A DNA stretch of 64,000 bases, taken from Symbiodinium natans (taxonomy: Eukaryota; Sar; Dinophyceae; Suessiales; Symbiodiniaceae). The notes under the pieces are model-generated. The model made no database searches. It saw nothing but the letters and a program-made list of their open reading frames with translations, and was not told the DNA's origin. The DNA is taken from the NCBI GenBank assembly GCA_905221605.1, contig CAJNDS010000669.1, positions 1-64,000 of the forward strand, read 5' to 3'. Positions 46,344 to 58,013 of this stretch are shown here, in pieces (position 1 is the first letter of the stretch; each line of letters begins with the position of its first letter). The position numbers and the translations under genes were made by a program.

Positions 46344-46805
46344 TTACATGGTCACCAGCAGACGCGCATTTGGTGTTGCGGGGCCATGATGCTCTTCATT
46401 TGAGGCAGCCGGCTGCTGAAGAAACCGATCTTCATCGTTTTTCCCACACGACCAACAACCCCTGACCCTCAAGCATCTGAGCCCGTCAATCCAGGAGCCC
46501 TCAAGTAAAGTTTTATGAGGAACCTCGTATCTTAGTGCGCGAGATCTCGGAAGGTGGCCAACGGCTCCGCTTGCACTTCTTGAACTTGCTTGGACAGAGG
46601 GGATGAGAGGGCGTGGCGAAGAGTTTGATAGGGTGTGGATCTGGAAGGCAAGGATTCCAAGCAGGAAGGCAAACATGACAACATCCGCAACAGACTTAGG
46701 GTTTCGGGAGACTAGGCTGAATGGCTGCAACGTGCCTCCCGAGCAGCTCGTGGGCGGTAGCCTCAGCTCAAAGAATGCTCGCAAGAGAAGCTTGACCGAC
46801 ACCAC
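46344..46805 (-). CDS. Open frame with one predicted membrane helix, uncertain
   Basis: A 153-codon minus-strand frame beginning MVSVKLLLRAFFELRLPPTS, with a hydrophobic stretch VADVVMFAFLLGILAFQIHT at about residues 39-58. Composition is protein-like, but there is no known domain and no homologous context. Confidence 0.22.
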   Translation of the reverse strand: MVSVKLLLRAFFELRLPPTSCSGGTLQPFSLVSRNPKSVADVVMFAFLLGILAFQIHTLSNSSPRPLIPSVQASSRSASGAVGHLPRSRALRYEVPHKTLLEGSWIDGLRCLRVRGCWSCGKNDEDRFLQQPAASNEEHHGPATPNARLLVTM

Positions 46806-46931
46806 CCTTCAACTCCACCTTCCTAATTCCGGTCCTGAACGACATATGCCGAAATATTGAGCAACTGCACAAAGCCCGTCTGGGAGCTCAAGCAAAGCTC
46901 AGACCCTTGGCATGTCTTAGCCCTGAATCGA

Positions 46932-47092
46932 AATGAAGGGGGAGGGGGAGGGGGGGGGGGGGGAGGGGGAGGGGGGAGGGGGAGGGGGGAGGGGGGAGGG
47001 GGGAGGGGGGAGGGGGGAGGGGGGGGGGGGGGGAGGGGGAGGGGGGAGGGGGGAGGGGGGAGGAGGAGGGGGGAGGGGGGAGGGGGGGGGGG
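46932..47092. repeat. GGGGGA polypurine tract
   Basis: About 160 bp made only of G with single A interruptions every 5-12 bases. One strand is pure purine and could form G-quadruplex or triplex structures. Gly/Arg and poly-Pro frames crossing it are artefacts. Confidence 0.95.
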
Positions 47093-47599
47093 CCCCAAAG
47101 ACCAAGCTCGCGGCCATCTCCGCATCTAATCGACTTGCGGACTCTTTCAGGTCCTCCCACAGTTCTTGAAGTATGCTTGGAGGGTCGCGAGTTTTAACTC
47201 GCACCTATCAGATTAAAGCGTTTTGAGCTTTAGTATATAGTTTGCGGATGTTTGCGGGAGATGGGATGCCCTTTGGCCCCTGTTCCTTGCCTAACAGAGG
47301 CAAGTCCAGGAGCGGTTTGAAGGTGTTGCATGTGGCGTAAAGCTTCAGTGATTGAAGGTCGTTTCCGCTTCAGCGAGTAGACCTTTGGTGGCTTGGGTCT
47401 TGCTTCTAACGGTGTCGGCGATGTTTCTCCACTAGGTTGAAACTCTCCTCTATGCTCAACCGCAATTGCACATGCGAATGCCTGGTTCTCAACGGGCAGG
47501 CATGCTCCGCAACCACTGCAGAGATCAGTCAAAGCGAGACCCGATTATGCTACCTCCTCTCAGCCTCTCAGGTGTCCTTAATAGTCACTCGTGGTACTC

Positions 47600-47780
47600 A
47601 TGAGTATCATTCGGCTCTGACACATCTTAGCCAGATTGCGCCCGTCAGCCCGGAAGTACCAAGGCAAACCCAAGATCCTACCCAAAGTCTCGTCCTTGAC
47701 ATCCCGTGGCAAGGACAGCGGCAACAGTGCACGCAACGAGGACACGGCATCTGTGGCACTGCCAGAAATCTTTTGGCAAT
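47600..47780 (-). CDS. Exon-like segment, unrecognised
   Basis: The minus strand reads SATDAVSSLRALLPLSLPRD and then VKDETLGRILGLPWYFRADG, a plausible folded-protein stretch. Partner exons and family are unknown. Confidence 0.25.
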
Positions 47781-47849
47781 TGGCCACCTGGACAGACCAG
47801 AAGCAGACCATAGGAGGAGACCATGAAACAGGATATGGCCCCAGGTTCT

Positions 47850-47876
47850 CCCAGGTTCTCCCAGGTTCAGACAGTT
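47850..47876. repeat. 10-bp tandem repeat AGGTTCTCCC
   Basis: CCCAGGTTCT is repeated two and a half times in tandem. Confidence 0.7.
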
Positions 47877-49199
47877 GCAGGCCACGACCCGGCAAACGCC
47901 GAACAAGTTCAGGACGCTCTGCGAAATCGAGTGTGTTTTGTGTCAGTTGACGAGGTAGTGCGAGACAGTGCGAGTACTACACATTCTCTTCGTAGACCAC
48001 CCTCTGCCAATGGCTACTACAGTTGCGGTAGTAGTTTGAAGTTTGTAATACTGACAGCAATAGAAACTGTGGTGATACGTGCGCTGTTGATGTCTGACTC
48101 ACTGATTTGCTTGCGCGTGTAGCCTTCCTGAGCATACAACAAACGCAGTTTCCTTTTTAAGCAGTACATGTTCATCGTCTCAGCTCAGGTCAAGTTGAGC
48201 AATGCAGTTCAGAAGGGGCTTGCATGGCTCAGGAATGAAGTAGTAACAGTCGTATCGAAAGGCAATACCTGCACTGCAACACCACTGCTTGCAGTGTGGC
48301 CAGCATGACTGACTCCGTAGCGTGAAAGACAAAGTCGCAACACATCAAACCACAAGCCCAAAGCCTTGCGAGGGTTGTAGCAAAAAGCATCGTTGAGCTA
48401 ACCAGCACCTGCCAAGCCCCATAAAAGCCTCAAGACCTCAAGCAGGACAGAAACTGTCTTACACAGCTTTCATGGATGTTTTATGGTACGAGGCTTTGCC
48501 TAGAAAAGCAAAAACCTTGCCTTTTCAGGACACACAAGGGCCTCTTCGAGGTTGCGCGACAGGTCCTCCCTCAGGGCAGACACCTGCTTCAGAGTTCGGC
48601 GGCTTGAAGCATCCTAAAGACAAACGTGGGTACAATGCTCCGGATCTCAATTCTTGTGATCGGCAACGTATGGCGTGCCTAGTCGTGAGCTGCTGCAGCC
48701 TAGCCCAATGCAAGGCGGGTCAGTAGCCTCGAAACTCTACACCTGTAACGTTGCGGCGGCACCGTCACTTGTGACAGGCGCTTCGGGTCACTTGTGCCCA
48801 CGTGTTTCGGGTAGGGCAGTCGAATGAACCATCACAGCCAGAATCCAGAGATTGACAACAACGTAGTTTGGGTGGGGGGGGTGGGTGCGTACAAACAAAC
48901 GGGCGCTGTCTGCACACGGACTTGAGTCGCCCTCCTGTTACACAAGAGCGAGCGAACACTCGCTCGCTCGCTTGCTCGACTCGTACATGTTCGACTGAAC
49001 CCCCTTTGTTTTTTCCTCGCGAACATAGAAATAAGGCCCATATTGAATTTCGGCGACATGCAAGCGAGCGCGACCGTGAGGGCAGGGAGTCTTGGGAGGC
49101 TGGAAGTAAGAGTCACTGGGAACCTCACGGGCGACGACAACGTGCAAAAACGTGCAGTCAAGATCCAGCGGCTGTGAACTGCAAAGTAAGCATCAGTCA
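47877..49199. other. No gene recognised
   Basis: Short frames only. A GCTC/GAGC tetranucleotide run (GCGAGCGAACACTCGCTCGC) lies at about 48948-48985. Confidence 0.4.
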
Positions 49200-49385
49200 T
49201 ACAGGCTTTCGGGGTTTTGGGGTTTCCGGTTTTAGGGTTTACGGGCTGAAGGTTTGACGGCTTTGTTTGAATTTTTTGGAAGCTTTTTTAAGTTTAGTGT
49301 TTTGGTGTTGAGGTTTGGGTTTCGAAGTTTGAGGGTTTGGGAGGTTCGGGCTTAAGCTTACCTAGTGTTTCAAGGTTTTGGGCTT
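49200..49385. repeat. Degenerate telomere-like TTTAGGG block
   Basis: GGGGTTTCCGG, TTTTAGGGTTTACGGG, GAGGTTTGGGTTT and GAGGGTTTGGG words fill about 180 bp on the plus strand. Confidence 0.6.
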
Positions 49386-49424
49386 TACAGAGTCGCGCTC
49401 CCCGTCCCCTGGCCGGTTTCCTCT

Positions 49425-49532
49425 TTTGCTTTCTTTGCTTGCTTGCTGTTGCTCGAGCGCTTGGTCGCTTGCTTACTTGCTTACGCTCGCTTATCCGCAC
49501 GCTTGCTCGCTCGTTCGTTCGCTTGCTCAGCT
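49425..49532. repeat. GCTT/GCTC degenerate tetranucleotide repeat
   Basis: GCTTGCTTGCTG, GGTCGCTTGCTTACTTGCTT and GCTCGCTCGTTCGTTCGCTT form a drifting 4-bp repeat of about 100 bp. Confidence 0.8.
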
Positions 49533-50520
49533 GTGTGCTGAGACGTGCATAGCCCCGTTGGATTTCACGAGTTTTTGGACCATATGCTAAGCATAGACAC
49601 GGGCACAACTGACCCGCGAGGACGCGGCACAAGTGACCCAGGTCACGTGAGCACAAGCGGCCGGTAAGCCCTGCGTGTGCGGACCCAAAGCTCCCCGCCC
49701 ATCCGACCTCCTTTTCAATGGCGAAGAGGCGCTGCTCAATGGCTGAAGCTGCCTCATGCTCTGCGAGGCTTCAGAACAGCACTCCAGTCGCATCATCAAC
49801 AAACTGCTAGCAATCTGGGATAGTAAGACGACAGCGAGAAGGAATCAGGTGGCCAGTGGCCAGTGCCCACGTAGGTGACAAAAGTGTGGAGCGGAGCATG
49901 TGTAAGAACTTAATTTGAGTATACGTGTGGGAGCTCCAGCGGAGTAGTTTGCAGTCTTCAAAAGAAAGCGTGTGTCGACGTCTTCGAGGTTTTGGTGGCT
50001 CTGTGGCTTCAGGTGTGGGGTTCTAACACAAACCTGGCTACGATTGGCACGCCCTCACCGCCTAGAAAAAAATGAAACAAAACGCACTCACATTGGCCCC
50101 TCTTTGTGTTTTACCACCTGCGTGTATGGTTGCGCTGTTTATGTGATCTACTTTGCCTTTTCTGTTTTATCTTGAGGGACCGTTGCTTTTTGAGATCTCC
50201 TTGCAACTACCAGCCAAGTGTGGTACACTGCAAACCTAAACATTCTTCAACCTATCGCAGGCACGCCGGGTTGAACACACCCCACGCCACTACACGCTTT
50301 GGCTTGTTCGAGACTGCATTTGTGTCCCGTTATTGCTGAAGAAATCGCGATTTTGCACACCAATCAGTGCAAAACCCTACATTGACAGAGGATCCTCACA
50401 TCTGCATACGCACACACACGCGCACATACACTTTTGCGACCCGGGTCAAAGCCAAAGCGTTGCTTTGTCACTCACTATCTAAAGGTAGGTAGGACATTCA
50501 TTCAATGCTCTGGTGCATCC

Positions 50521-50772
50521 CTGGCGTCATTGATTGACATGGAAAGTGAAAAAGCATTGTGGCGTGGCCCGAAGGACGTGTTGTTAGCCAGGAACCTATA
50601 TACATATGAACCAAAGGACCCCAAGACCAAAGCAAAATACAAAGTAGTCCGAGCCAGACAGTACATGCCTGAACGCTCGCATCAAAGATGCTTGCACACA
50701 GCCCTGATCTGTCGTTTGATTGTGATGAACATGCTTGGGTTCGTCCGGGCAAACTTTGCTGCCTGGCCATGA
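50521..50772 (+). CDS. Open segment of uncertain coding status
   Basis: The plus strand reads LIDMESEKALWRGPKDVLLA then RNLYTYEPKDPKTKAKYKVV, a charged protein-like stretch ending at a stop at 50772. There is no known domain; the opposite strand is also open. Confidence 0.22.
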   Translation: MASLIDMESEKALWRGPKDVLLARNLYTYEPKDPKTKAKYKVVRARQYMPERSHQRCLHTALICRLIVMNMLGFVRANFAAWP

Positions 50773-53170
50773 ACAAAGCTCTCAATGGCCCATCTGCTAG
50801 TACAATCATGTGAAGAATATCACGTGACTGTCACTTCGAAAAAACCATAAGCTTCTAGCGACAAAAGGCCCAGACACACACTAGCTCATTCGCTCATGCA
50901 CGCAGTGACTGATACGGGTGGGAATGCTGCAGTATACATATATGCACTGCCTAACGGGTTCCCGGAGGTGCCTGCTGCCAAGCCGGCAAGGAACAAACCG
51001 CTCATGTCATGCTGCAATGTGCACGTCGCGGCTGCTTTTCTGTGTGGTCATTCATTAGCGTAAGGCAATGTACAGTTTGCTTTGACAAGTGATGATGCAA
51101 GTAATTGCAGGCATAGGGGACAACTTCGTTGTGTAAGTTTGGGACATGGACGAACATTGTACAAGTCGCGCTCACATTGTAAACAGACATTGGGCGGGAC
51201 ATGGTGCAATTGGTACACGTACATCCCCAAATCTGGTCTGGCCTCCAACAGGGGCGGTGGTTCGGATCTCAGTTCGTCCGGGGAGCCCTCCTCACCTGGC
51301 GACAGGGAACTTCCAAACGACTAAGACGCCCTAGTCCAAAGCAATTGGCGTTCGGCTTGAGGGCTCAGGTATGTGTGAGTAGCTTTCGTCTGCGCGGTGG
51401 TGTTACGGGCTGTCATCCATAATCCATGATCCTCGAAAAACCTTCAATTCCTAAACCCGCGCATGCTACATCCCCCATCCAATACACAACTACTCCGCAC
51501 TGCGAATCCCCCTATATATATATATATATATATAGAAAATCGAAACAGAAGAAGCCCGAAGCCCAAAGCGTGAAGATCAGCTCTCTCCGCCTGAGCGTGC
51601 AGACGCAGCCTTCAAGTAGTCAACAAAGCCCTGACGAAGCTGGAATTGGCCTTTTTGGGGTTTAGGGCGTTTAAGGGTAACGGCCAGTTGCTGCAGGTTG
51701 CAAGGTCAAGGTTGTTGAGCCTTTTTCTTCGCTTGCGTCTGTAGTCCTTTGCCCTTTCTTCAGGAAAAGTTTCGGTTTCTGAAAACTTCAAAGACCCACA
51801 TCTGAGACCTCCAAACAGTCCAAACACCCGACTCCACGAAACAGTATGTTGGACAATGACCTCCACATCTCCCTATCGACCCTCCTTGAGCTCCGGAGGC
51901 CAGCTGCGGCTGTCGGGGACCATGGCTATCGACTTCGGAGTGCCAGGAAAATCCCGTGTCTTCAGGGGTGCAGGGTTTAGGACGGAGGGCTGGGAAGGAT
52001 TTTTAGGTTCGGGCTGATTAGGTTTTAAGGGGCTTAAGCGCTTTTTGAAAGGGTTCAGGAATCAGTTTAGGCTCTCGGCACTAGAAGAGAGCGAGGGAGG
52101 AGGGTCGAGAAGGAGAAGGCCATGTCATGACGTGTGAGAGGAACCTGTCCAGAAAGTGACTTGAAAAACCTTACTTTGTATACAGGTTCGGCTAATTTCT
52201 TCAAGGCCCCAACCGGAAAACCATTCTACAGGGACCTAGTGGCAGCATGTTCCAGCATGGAGTAGCACTGCGCATACACGTCTTGAGCCTTCATCAGATC
52301 CCCCACGAAGCAGGGCTGTTCAGGAAGAGGGCTATAAGGCTTTTGGCCCCTAAAGTCACCAAAGGTCACCAAACGTCCAAATAAGGCTTGGGAATCTCAG
52401 GTCTAAAGCTTCGTGCCTCTCAAGCTGCGGACTCGGGCTCGGGAGGAGTTCAAGTCATTCTATACCGTATGCACCCATGGTTGCGGATATCATTCTGGGG
52501 ACGCGCTGCTTCTGGAATTGGCGAAAGCTCGCAGCAGTTCAAGCATTTCAAGCAATTCAAGATTAAGCGACAAATCCAACAACTCAAGGTTCGTTAAACG
52601 ACAAATCCAACAAAAGATACAAAGCCCTCGAAGCGTACGGTAGTACGAAGTATGAGGCAAGGGGTCTTCAGCTCGGCACTTGATGGCTTGACAGAGCCTA
52701 AATGTTGAGCCATCCCAACATCCCAGGTCTGGCGCGCCTCTCACGTCCATGCTCATACTCTCTCCAGCCTTCCCCAAGAAGGCATGGCCTTACCACAGGA
52801 GTGTGGTGGGTTTTGGTGTTATTTTGTTTTGCGCAGGCGGTTCAAGAATGGCTGAATCCCAACCCCGAAGAACCCTCAAATCCACCAAGCAAGGTGACAA
52901 CGTCCAGAACAAAACGCATGGCCTGAGCACAGCCCCGAATCTGAAACTCTTCCCTGAGTTTTGCAGCTTCTACTGTATAGTTTCCAAAGTGGCTGATGTT
53001 TGGACACCCGCTAAGCAGACCAAAACCCCAAGCCAAAGCAGCAAGCAAAAAATAAAAAAAACTGCCCGAGCCGAAGATGTGCCAGAAGACCACCGCATTC
53101 CAACTCGCCGGTCGCTGGGTTCGGTTCTCAGGGCTTGGAGGGTGACAATCACGGTTGCGGTTACGGATTC
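50773..53170. other. No gene recognised
   Basis: Short frames only. A TA dinucleotide run lies at about 51513-51534, TTTAGGG-like words at 51960-52060, and a short direct repeat GACAAATCCAACAA in 52565-52615. Confidence 0.4.
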
Positions 53171-53337
53171 AGGATGCCAAGCCGGTCGCTAGTGCCCTTT
53201 TCTCTGTTAGGTTCGTAGCAACTCTCCTTTGTAGGAGCAACATCGGGCTGGATGCAAAGCCGGTCACGAGTGCCCTGTGTTCTTGCTACACGGTAGGTAG
53301 GTTCAAGGCAACCGACACCTAGTAGGAGCAACATTGG
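53171..53337. repeat. Two-copy tandem duplication, about 82 bp unit
   Basis: GATGCCAAGCCGGTCGCTAG with a GTAGGAGCAACATCGGG end is followed directly by GATGCAAAGCCGGTCACGAG with a GTAGGAGCAACATTGG end. The copies match across most of their length with scattered changes. Confidence 0.75.
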
Positions 53338-56300
53338 ACCTCATTCGCTGCATCAGTGGCTCAACCTTTCCATGGTTTAAGGATGAAGAATGAGGAGTCG
53401 GCTGAGGAGTTGACGGCTTGACAAATTGGAACCGGATGCTGACACCTCTAACTCTAAAGCCGTCTTCTGCAGTGAGCCATGATTGGTTCACCGCTGACGG
53501 CCACTGTAGAGTTGACGTGCGTTCGCATTTGATTCCTCGGCCTTCTTCTCATTTTCGCGCCTCGTCTGCCATCCTTTGAGCTGTTGCCAACTCCTTGAAA
53601 AGGTCAGAAATCTCATGTGAAAGATTGCACCGGACAAGCTGTCAGCCGCGGTCGCTGCATCCCAAGATGCCTGGGATGCCTATTCGCCACAGTTGCTGAA
53701 GCACGTTGCTGGCCCTGGAAAAGCCGTTTAGGATCCGCGCCAGTTTTGCTGCAGCAGACGAGTTGTGAGAGTTTCCGAAACTGCTACGAGTGGGTATCGG
53801 GAATAGAAATTTGCGATGCTAGGCTTGGAGGTGGCATCCTTCCCCAATGCAAACACCCCACACCGAAACTCAGTGACTCTGCATTCGCCAAATTGCTTAA
53901 TAGCGCGCCTAAGGCCCTGACCGTCTGCTTGGAGACGAGACAGAACATACGCGGCGTGTACGGCCACTTGTGCTCCTCGTCTCTCTGGACCGGGTTTGGG
54001 TCTAAACTGGCAGTGTTCACAGGTTTCGGGCACAAGAGTTTCGAGTGTTCAGGGTGTTTAGTCTGCAAGTGTGCGTCAGTATATTGCCGTAGGGTCTAGA
54101 AGGTCACTTGGGAATTGGAGTTTTGCTAATAACAATGTTCTCAACAACCCAGTCGCAGGGGGGATTCGTCATCGGCCCAGTCAATCTTGGACATGCCAAT
54201 CAAGATCATCTTATCTAAGAAAGCACAAGGCCCGGGAAGGACAGGGCTGTGCCAAGACTCCTCATTCCTTGCTTAGCTCGTGGTCCTTTTTTCAAGGAAC
54301 GTTCTGGCACTAGGCACCGAGTGTTGCTTAAGTTGGTCGTCTGGAAGTGTCGGGCTTAGGGCTGTAGGGTTTCAGGCTTAGGAGCTCGGTGTGTGGCTCC
54401 CTGCCGCCCTGCCTAGAGAATGACCAACGAAGACGACGCGGATGGACGTGCTGCCCCTGTGCCTTGCCTGCAGGTGCGAGAGGGCAACACCGGACCGAGA
54501 GTTCCAAGCGCGCTTAAGCGGAGCGCCGAGCAAAATTCTAAAATTCCAGCGGGTGAGTTTGAACTTCGATTGTGAGGTGCCTTCGTCCCCAGCCTGATCG
54601 TTGATTGGCACTTGTCTTCAGTCTTAAGCCACTTCACCAGAAAGCTTCTGACTAACACATGCATGGTTCTGGCAATGTTTTGTCTGGATGGCCCCGGGAG
54701 AAGACATGTCAAACATGGTGCTCTGCCCACCGCCCAAGTTCGATGAAAGAAGCTATCTGTTGACTCCTAAACACCGAACGACATTGAGGACGACGACCAG
54801 CCAGACGTAGCGGCAGCAGCAGTTGCTCTAGTCATCTCTAGCCTGAAGCTGCTACAAAACACAACTATTGCCGTTACGCAGTCTAGGCTTCGTACATCCA
54901 AGAATGACTATTTGCAATCTCGGTCCAAGCGGGCCAAGAGCCTTCTTCAGTGCGTAGTGCAGCACACGACAGATGGAGTTGAGGGCGTACTCAAGTCCCG
55001 GCCGCCTGCCAGCATAAGCCGCCGAAGGCTTACCCAAATTCGTGCGTTTAGGGATTTTGGAACTTGACTTTAGGCTGTTCCTGTTGTCCCCCTGTAGAGG
55101 AGAAGGGACCAGAGCAGGATGCTGGTGTCCCGATGCCAAATGCCTGCTCAGCTTTTGCGCAGCATGCCCCGATTGACCGACTGCATTATTGCCCTTGAGC
55201 TCATGGTCGTACAAAGACCCCGAACAAGCTGGATTGCGCAGAAACGCTCCGTAAACCCTGAACCCACCTGGCCACTGCCAACTTGTGACACCCTAACCTC
55301 AAGCTCAAGCTCAACCTCTTCCTCTTTGTCCTTCTCCCCCTCTCATCAGCTCTCGTTACCTCCCTTCTCACCTGCTCCAAACGCTTACTCTGCAGCGTAT
55401 GTCATTTAAACCATCTACTTCCCTCAAGCCAACCTCAGTCCAAACAAAGCCCGATTCATCCCCCTCAAAACCCTGACTGGGAAAGCACACGAGAACACCT
55501 TCACTTGACCTGGGACTCCTTCTTCAAGGGGTTGTCACAGTGGGAGCAAGGGCAGATAACGTCGTCATATTCGCAGCAGCACCCTGTGTTCCAACCATTG
55601 CTGCGTGGCGCAAACAGGCAGGAGGGACATGAACTGCCAGGAGATGCGATACACATCGATGGCATCGGAAGTGTCCAGGAGCCTCCGCTGGTTTCAAGGA
55701 TGTGGAATACTTCAACCCCGAAGCGCTGGGGGAAGTGAAACTTAGCGAGAGACCTCTGTGAATCAATAATGTTTTCACTTTTCAATTTGTGTCGACCTGC
55801 CTCTTGACTGGTGACTTTCGAGAAAGGATGTCGCTAGATGAATACTTCGGGATTTAGGCAATGCAGCTCCCCTCGGGCCCAAACCCTTTAACCATCGGCT
55901 CTTCTGATGGCGCCAACAAGCTGCACCTACACTGAATAGAAACGCACGCAGCACAATTTCTTCGGTTCACAGCATGGTTAGAAGTCTGCAATGACGGGTT
56001 TAAGGGTGTAGGACTTGAGGGTTTTGAGCAACATGCGGGAGATTGCACCTCAATGACCCCCCATTGCTGAAGCTGTCATGGCAGAACTGATGGACCCCGA
56101 GTGTTCAAGTTCCAATGATGTTTAGGGCTTTCACGGAGGGCTTCGTTAGCAAAAAATCGCATAGCTTTTGTTTGTCTCCATCACTGTAGCCAACAACCCA
56201 AGACTAGACTAGGAGAAATGCATTCTGGAGCCAAGCTGAAATCCCGAACCTTCAACTACCTTCAAAGTCCAAACTGTCGCTCTATGGCTCTATGCATCTC

Positions 56301-56640
56301 CCCATCTCCTGAAGCTCTTGTGCACTCCGAAATCAGCCGGGCGCCTTTCGGCTAGCATGGCGTACAAACAGCTCGAATCGAAGTTGGATCCTGGCTGCCG
56401 GCACCTCGGGCACTCTTAGAGCGCTTTTCCAAGGGCTGTGGCTCTGCGATCCTCGTTTTACCGCCGCGTGGACAGTTTTTCACTTGAGCTGAGACTTTAC
56501 AAGGCTTCAATAAGAGCTACATCGCAAGGACCCGGCAGTCTATCACGTCTATCGGCAGCATATGCCATCTTGAGGGTCGAAAACATAGGCAACACTAGAT
56601 TAGTTATCGTCGCCACTTCCTTGTGCACTTTAGGGTTTAC
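53338..56640. other. No confidently recognised gene
   Basis: Longer frames at 53617-54099 (plus) overlap equally open minus frames. An ATG-less plus stretch at 54783-55070 reads DDDQPDVAAAAVALVISSLK and stays open for about 90 codons. A Cys-rich minus frame at 55501-55785 reads NTGCCCEYDDVICPCSHC. None is assignable. Confidence 0.35.
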
Positions 56641-56644
56641 TTTA

Positions 56645-56694
56645 GGGTTTAGCTTGTTAGGGCCATGGCGGCCACGTCCTAACAAGCTAAACCC
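56645..56694. other. Perfect 17-bp inverted repeat (hairpin) with telomere-like arms
   Basis: GGGTTTAGCTTGTTAGG (56645-56661) is exactly complementary to CCTAACAAGCTAAACCC (56678-56694) around a 16-base loop that begins with the palindrome GCCATGGC. The sequence before the left arm repeats ACTTTAGGGTTT twice. Confidence 0.85.
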
Positions 56695-57130
56695 CACAGC
56701 GCTTAATCCACAAATCCAAAGGTCCCAACTCAGCCAAGGCCTTAATCCCAACAACGCCTACTCTGCCCTAAGGATCCTTTAGCTGCCACTGAAGCCCCCA
56801 AAGCTGGAACGAAGAAGTTTGCCTGCCTGTCATGTTCTTTCGGGTTACCTGCACAGCACCCTTCTTTTAACCCAAGCCCTAAACCGCCCGAAGCCCCAGT
56901 CCCGGAAGCTTCTGCTGTGTATTGAAGCTTGTGTTTTGTATTGCATCCTTGCTTAGGTTTGGATCTGGGGCCGCGGGCGGGCCAACGCCGCCGTGGACAC
57001 CGGGGAGAAGGAAGGCAATCGTGGAAGGGCCTCGATTCTTGGTGGGATGTGCGGCATGCTGTTAGGACGGGATCCGGGAGCCGGGGTTGCGGTACAGCCT
57101 AGAGTTCAGGACCTAAATTCAGCTAGAGGG

Positions 57131-57171
57131 GTCCTTGCCTATATTTGGCTATTGGCACCACCCGCCCCAAA
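57131..57171 (+). repeat. Left inverted repeat of the 4 kb segment
   Basis: Begins GTCCTTGCCTATATTTGGCT, continues ATTGGCACCACCCGCCCCAA. Four mismatches to the reverse complement of the right arm. Weaker similarity continues inwards for about 20 bp. Confidence 0.75.
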
Positions 57172-57329
57172 ACATAAAATGCAACCTTAGGAAAGAATTA
57201 GATTTCTGACGCATCAAACATACCATCATACCAACATGTTCCCACAGCCCGTGCACAACCCTCCTCGTCAAAAGTAACCGAGTCTGGAGTAACAACACAA
57301 TCATTTACAGAACCGATATAGTATGATAG

Positions 57330-57376
57330 TAATATATATATACACATATATATATATGTGTATATATATATATAAG
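57330..57376. repeat. TA/ACATAT simple repeat
   Basis: AATATATATATACACATATATATATATGTGTATATATATATA immediately precedes the GIY-YIG pseudogene start. It is a self-complementary TA-rich run. Confidence 0.85.
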
Positions 57377-57379
57377 GAT

Positions 57380-58013
57380 ATGAGTAAGTATCAAAACGGT
57401 AAAGTATATAACATCTTTGAGGTGGGTTATAACAAGGGGTATATAGGAAGCACTACTGAAAGCTTAAGTCAGCGTTTAAGAAGGCATAAGCACCATCATT
57501 AAAGAATGCAAAAATTGGAAACGACGGCGTATGCATGCTTTTGATTTATTTGATGAATTATGGTGTGAGAATACATCGAGACATTTTCAACAAACCCGAG
57601 CGAAGAATTAAGAAAACGAGAGGATCAACACATGCGACATGAAGATTGTGTTACTAAGGCAATAGTAGGGAGATCAAAACAAGAATGGGCTGAAGACAGC
57701 TACAAAGAGAACAGGGATGCTCTTCTTAAAAAAGCTTATAAGTATCGCCAAGAACATAAAGAACATAATATGTTACGAAAGTGCAAAAATTGAAGAGAGA
57801 GAAGCGCGAGGAAAGTAATGCAGAAAGTGAGAAACAATATCGGGAAACGAATTGGGAACTCATCAAACAAAGACAATATGCGAAACCAAACTGCGCGTGT
57901 GGAGGAAGATGTACTCAAAGCAAGACATGAGAACGAAGCAACATCAACAATATGAAGACAGCCTGAATGGACAGTCAGTAAACAAAACCGAGTTTATATC
58001 GACAGTTGTATAG
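57380..58013 (+). pseudogene. GIY-YIG endonuclease pseudogene, giant-virus/mobile-element type
   Basis: Starts at ATG 57380 with SKYQNGKVYNIFEVGYNKGY, then IGSTTESLSQRLRRHKHH and a stop at 57500. YN-KGYIGST and the RLRRH segment are the GIY-YIG core with its conserved Arg and His. Similarity continues in other frames: FDLFDELWCENT (frame of 57495), then EELRKREDQHMRHEDCVTKA and YKENRDALLKKAYKYRQEHK (frame of 57380, to a stop at 57791), then ETNWELIKQRQYAKPNCACG (frame of 57802), then TKQHQQYEDSL (frame of 57924, stop at 58011). This order (GIY-YIG, E-x-R-x-RE helix, Lys/Glu/Tyr-rich linker, CxCGG...H tail) is known from single-domain proteins common in nucleocytoplasmic large DNA viruses and some mobile genes. 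At least four frame changes and internal stops show it is dead. The family's usual length, about 200 residues, is nearly all covered. Confidence 0.8.

Noticed and set aside
46823-47204. Pro-rich and Gly-rich frames
   Set aside because: Generated by the GGGGGA polypurine tract.
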